Assembly (NCBI GenBank): GCA_902803015.1
Contig: CADCOL010000153.1
Coordinates: 1 to 8,612, forward strand
DNA: 8,612 bases
Reading direction: 5' to 3'
From: an uncultured Lachnospiraceae bacterium
Lineage (GTDB): Bacteria > Bacillota > Clostridia > Lachnospirales > Lachnospiraceae
This document shows positions 7,720-8,612 of this stretch, piece by piece (position 1 is the first letter of the stretch; each line of letters begins with the position of its first letter). Under the pieces are notes generated by a model. That model did not search any database. It had not been told where the DNA came from and was given only the letters and a program-made list of their open reading frames with translations. The position numbers and the translations under genes are program-made.

Positions 7720-7751
7720 AATGGGTAAAATTTACACCATACACACCCATT
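7720..7751. promoter_or_regulatory. Nested inverted repeats, candidate operator of the cellulase gene
   Basis: AATGGGT at 7720-7726 is the inverse of ACCCATT at 7745-7751, and between them the 11-mer GTAAAATTTAC (7725-7735) is a palindrome about a central A. The right arm overlaps the proposed cellulase -10 box and the left arm abuts the GGAGG ribosome binding site, so a protein bound here could block both transcription and translation start. Read on the minus strand the core is TGTAAATTTTAC, which recalls LacI-family half-sites but lacks their usual central CG. It could also be chance in AT-rich DNA. Confidence 0.3.
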
Positions 7752-7777
7752 TTACTATCCGGGAGTCCAAAAGAAAA
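7749..7777 (-). promoter_or_regulatory. Putative promoter of the GH9 cellulase gene
   Basis: On the minus strand TAAAAT (plus-strand 7749-7754) is a good -10 box and sits in the context ATAGTAAAAT, the same ten bases as in the hisS promoter. At 17-bp spacing the -35 is only TTTTCT (7772-7777), a poor match. The T-rich minus strand upstream (to about 7825) may act as an UP element. The predicted start near 7742 gives a leader of about 37 nt. Confidence 0.35.
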
Positions 7778-7846
7778 TGAAAAAAATGTCCCGAAAATAG
7801 AAAAAATATATCAATAAAGAAAAAACTCCCATTTTGTCCGATTATG

Positions 7847-7855
7847 TGGTATAAT
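7847..7855 (+). promoter_or_regulatory. Extended -10 promoter of the YkuD-domain gene
   Basis: TGGTATAAT is a perfect extended -10 element (TG, one base, TATAAT at 7850-7855). No convincing -35 box is found at 16-18 bp spacing, where the DNA reads near ACTCCC. A-tracts centred near 7783, 7803 and 7822 are about two helical turns apart and may bend the DNA or contact polymerase. The predicted start is near 7862, giving a leader of about 32 nt. Confidence 0.6.
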
Positions 7856-7871
7856 AATCAGACCTCTGATT
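7856..7871 (+). promoter_or_regulatory. Inverted repeat over the predicted YkuD transcription start
   Basis: AATCAG (7856-7861) and CTGATT (7866-7871) form a perfect 6-bp inverted repeat around ACCT, immediately after the -10 box. It could be an operator covering the start site or a small 5' hairpin in the mRNA. The repeat is short, so chance is not excluded. Confidence 0.3.
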
Positions 7872-7893
7872 CACAGGGTTAAAGGAGAAAAAT

Positions 7894-8612
7894 ATGAAAA
7901 AAATCTTATCACATCTGATTCTTGCGATTGTGCTTGTTACCGGTGTATTTGCTATCGGAGCATTCAAGTCAAACGCGGCGCCTTTGTCCATGCCGGACGG
8001 AACCGTATTCGATCCGGTTTATTATGCGGATACCTATGCGGATTTAAAGGCAGCCTTCGGCTACAACGGCGGACTTTTATGGAAGCATTATCAGGAATTC
8101 GGAAAGAAGGAGGGAAGAACTCCCACATCACTTACCGAGCCTGTCGGCAGCGTAAAGGTAATGAAGGGCAATGTGCTTTTTGATTCCAAGTTCTATTCCG
8201 ATACCTATTCCGATCTAAAATCGGCATTCGGTGAGAACGAAAAGCTTCTGTGGAACCATTATCAGAAGTTCGGAAAGAACGAAGGACGTCAGGCATACTT
8301 CGGCGAAGTGGTGGTTTCGGCGACCGCTCCGGTTTCCGGTCTTCAGGCGCAGGAGAATTTACAGAATGTGAACCGTTCCACGGGACTTCCTTTCTACATT
8401 AAGGTAAACCGTGCGGCATGCACCGTTACCGTTTACGGTATGGATGCAGCCGGCAATTATACGCTTCCCTGTGCGGCGTTCATCTGCTCGCCCGGTGTTT
8501 CCACCCCGATTGGAGTATTCCGTTCTTCTCAGAATGCAAGATGGCTTGCTTTTGACGGAGGACAGTACGGACAGTATGCAAAGCGCATCACCGGACATTT
8601 CTGGTTCCACTC
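7894..8612 (+). CDS. Secreted L,D-transpeptidase (YkuD) family protein with two N-terminal repeat modules, truncated at the right edge
   Basis: The frame opens at ATG 7894 with AGGAG at 7883-7887 six nt upstream, and is still open at the window end (239 codons seen). Residues 1-29 form a signal peptide (KK, a hydrophobic run, then SNAA). Two 37-residue modules follow at 39-75 and 96-132, each of the form FDxxxYxDTYxDLK, then AFG, LLW, HYQxFGKxEGR. After a linker, residues about 166 onward (FYIKVNRAACTVTVYGM, then ICSPGVSTPIGVFR, then GGQYGQYAKRITG and FWFH) match the first half of a YkuD domain, which joins or modifies peptidoglycan stem peptides through a catalytic Cys. That Cys and its HG motif would lie beyond the edge, so activity cannot be judged. 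The modules may anchor the enzyme to the wall or bind a glycan (inference). The gene is divergent from the GH9 cellulase. Confidence 0.88.
   Translation, partial: MKKILSHLILAIVLVTGVFAIGAFKSNAAPLSMPDGTVFDPVYYADTYADLKAAFGYNGGLLWKHYQEFGKKEGRTPTSLTEPVGSVKVMKGNVLFDSKFYSDTYSDLKSAFGENEKLLWNHYQKFGKNEGRQAYFGEVVVSATAPVSGLQAQENLQNVNRSTGLPFYIKVNRAACTVTVYGMDAAGNYTLPCAAFICSPGVSTPIGVFRSSQNARWLAFDGGQYGQYAKRITGHFWFH
8008..8118 (+). repeat. Repeat module 1 of the YkuD-domain protein
   Basis: This encodes residues 39-75, starting FDPVYYADTYADLKAAFG and ending HYQEFGKKEGR. It matches the second copy at 25 of 37 residues by eye, with no gap. It resembles the short DxxYYxxxYxDL ... HYxxxGxxEGR modules seen in secreted bacterial proteins, which have no settled function that I know. 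Confidence 0.85.
8179..8289 (+). repeat. Repeat module 2 of the YkuD-domain protein
   Basis: This encodes residues 96-132, starting FDSKFYSDTYSDLKSAFG and ending HYQKFGKNEGR. It begins 171 bp (57 residues) after copy 1. The 20-residue spacer between the modules does not take part in the repeat, so the duplicated unit is a discrete module. Confidence 0.85.

Noticed and set aside
7721..7740. Catabolite-responsive (cre) operator for CcpA
   Set aside because: The central CG and several consensus positions do not match and the palindrome is odd-centred. It is kept only as a generic inverted repeat.
8359..8610. 83-residue minus-strand frame at the right end
   Set aside because: It lies opposite the YkuD domain, whose plus-strand frame continues from a strong start and signal peptide.

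Overview
The window looks like chromosomal DNA from a Gram-positive, anaerobic Clostridia member, most likely a Lachnospiraceae-type gut or rumen bacterium. The reasons are strong GGAGG-type ribosome binding sites, near-even GC with AT-rich intergenic regions, a hisS-aspS pair, a family 9 cellulase that appears to be a lipoprotein, and a secreted YkuD-type protein carrying HYxxFGKxEGR modules. This placement is inferred from protein style and gene order, not from a database search.

Left part (1-1395): the 3' end of an unrecognised gene overlaps by 4 bp the GTG start of an unrecognised membrane protein with about ten transmembrane segments, so the two are probably translationally coupled. Middle (about 1417-5421): a putative promoter and a short leader precede hisS, aspS and an Sfp-type 4'-phosphopantetheinyl transferase gene. 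These three genes are closely spaced on the plus strand and end at a strong palindromic terminator, which also serves the convergent gene on the other strand.

Right part (5438-8612): a minus-strand gene encodes a 755-residue surface cellulase (lipoprotein signal, CBM4/9-like domain, Ig-like domain, GH9 catalytic domain). Divergent from it across a 188-bp regulatory region is a secreted protein that runs off the right edge, with two copies of a 37-residue module followed by the start of an L,D-transpeptidase (YkuD) domain.

The central operon supplies translation (His-tRNA and Asp-tRNA charging) and activation of carrier proteins. The right part is cell-surface work: plant-polysaccharide degradation and probable peptidoglycan modification. 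I see no mobile element, CRISPR array, RNA gene or clearly new multi-gene system. The most unusual signals are in the regulatory DNA: three candidate promoters share a TTGnnC-N10-TAnAAT arrangement, and each has an inverted repeat at or just after the predicted transcription start.
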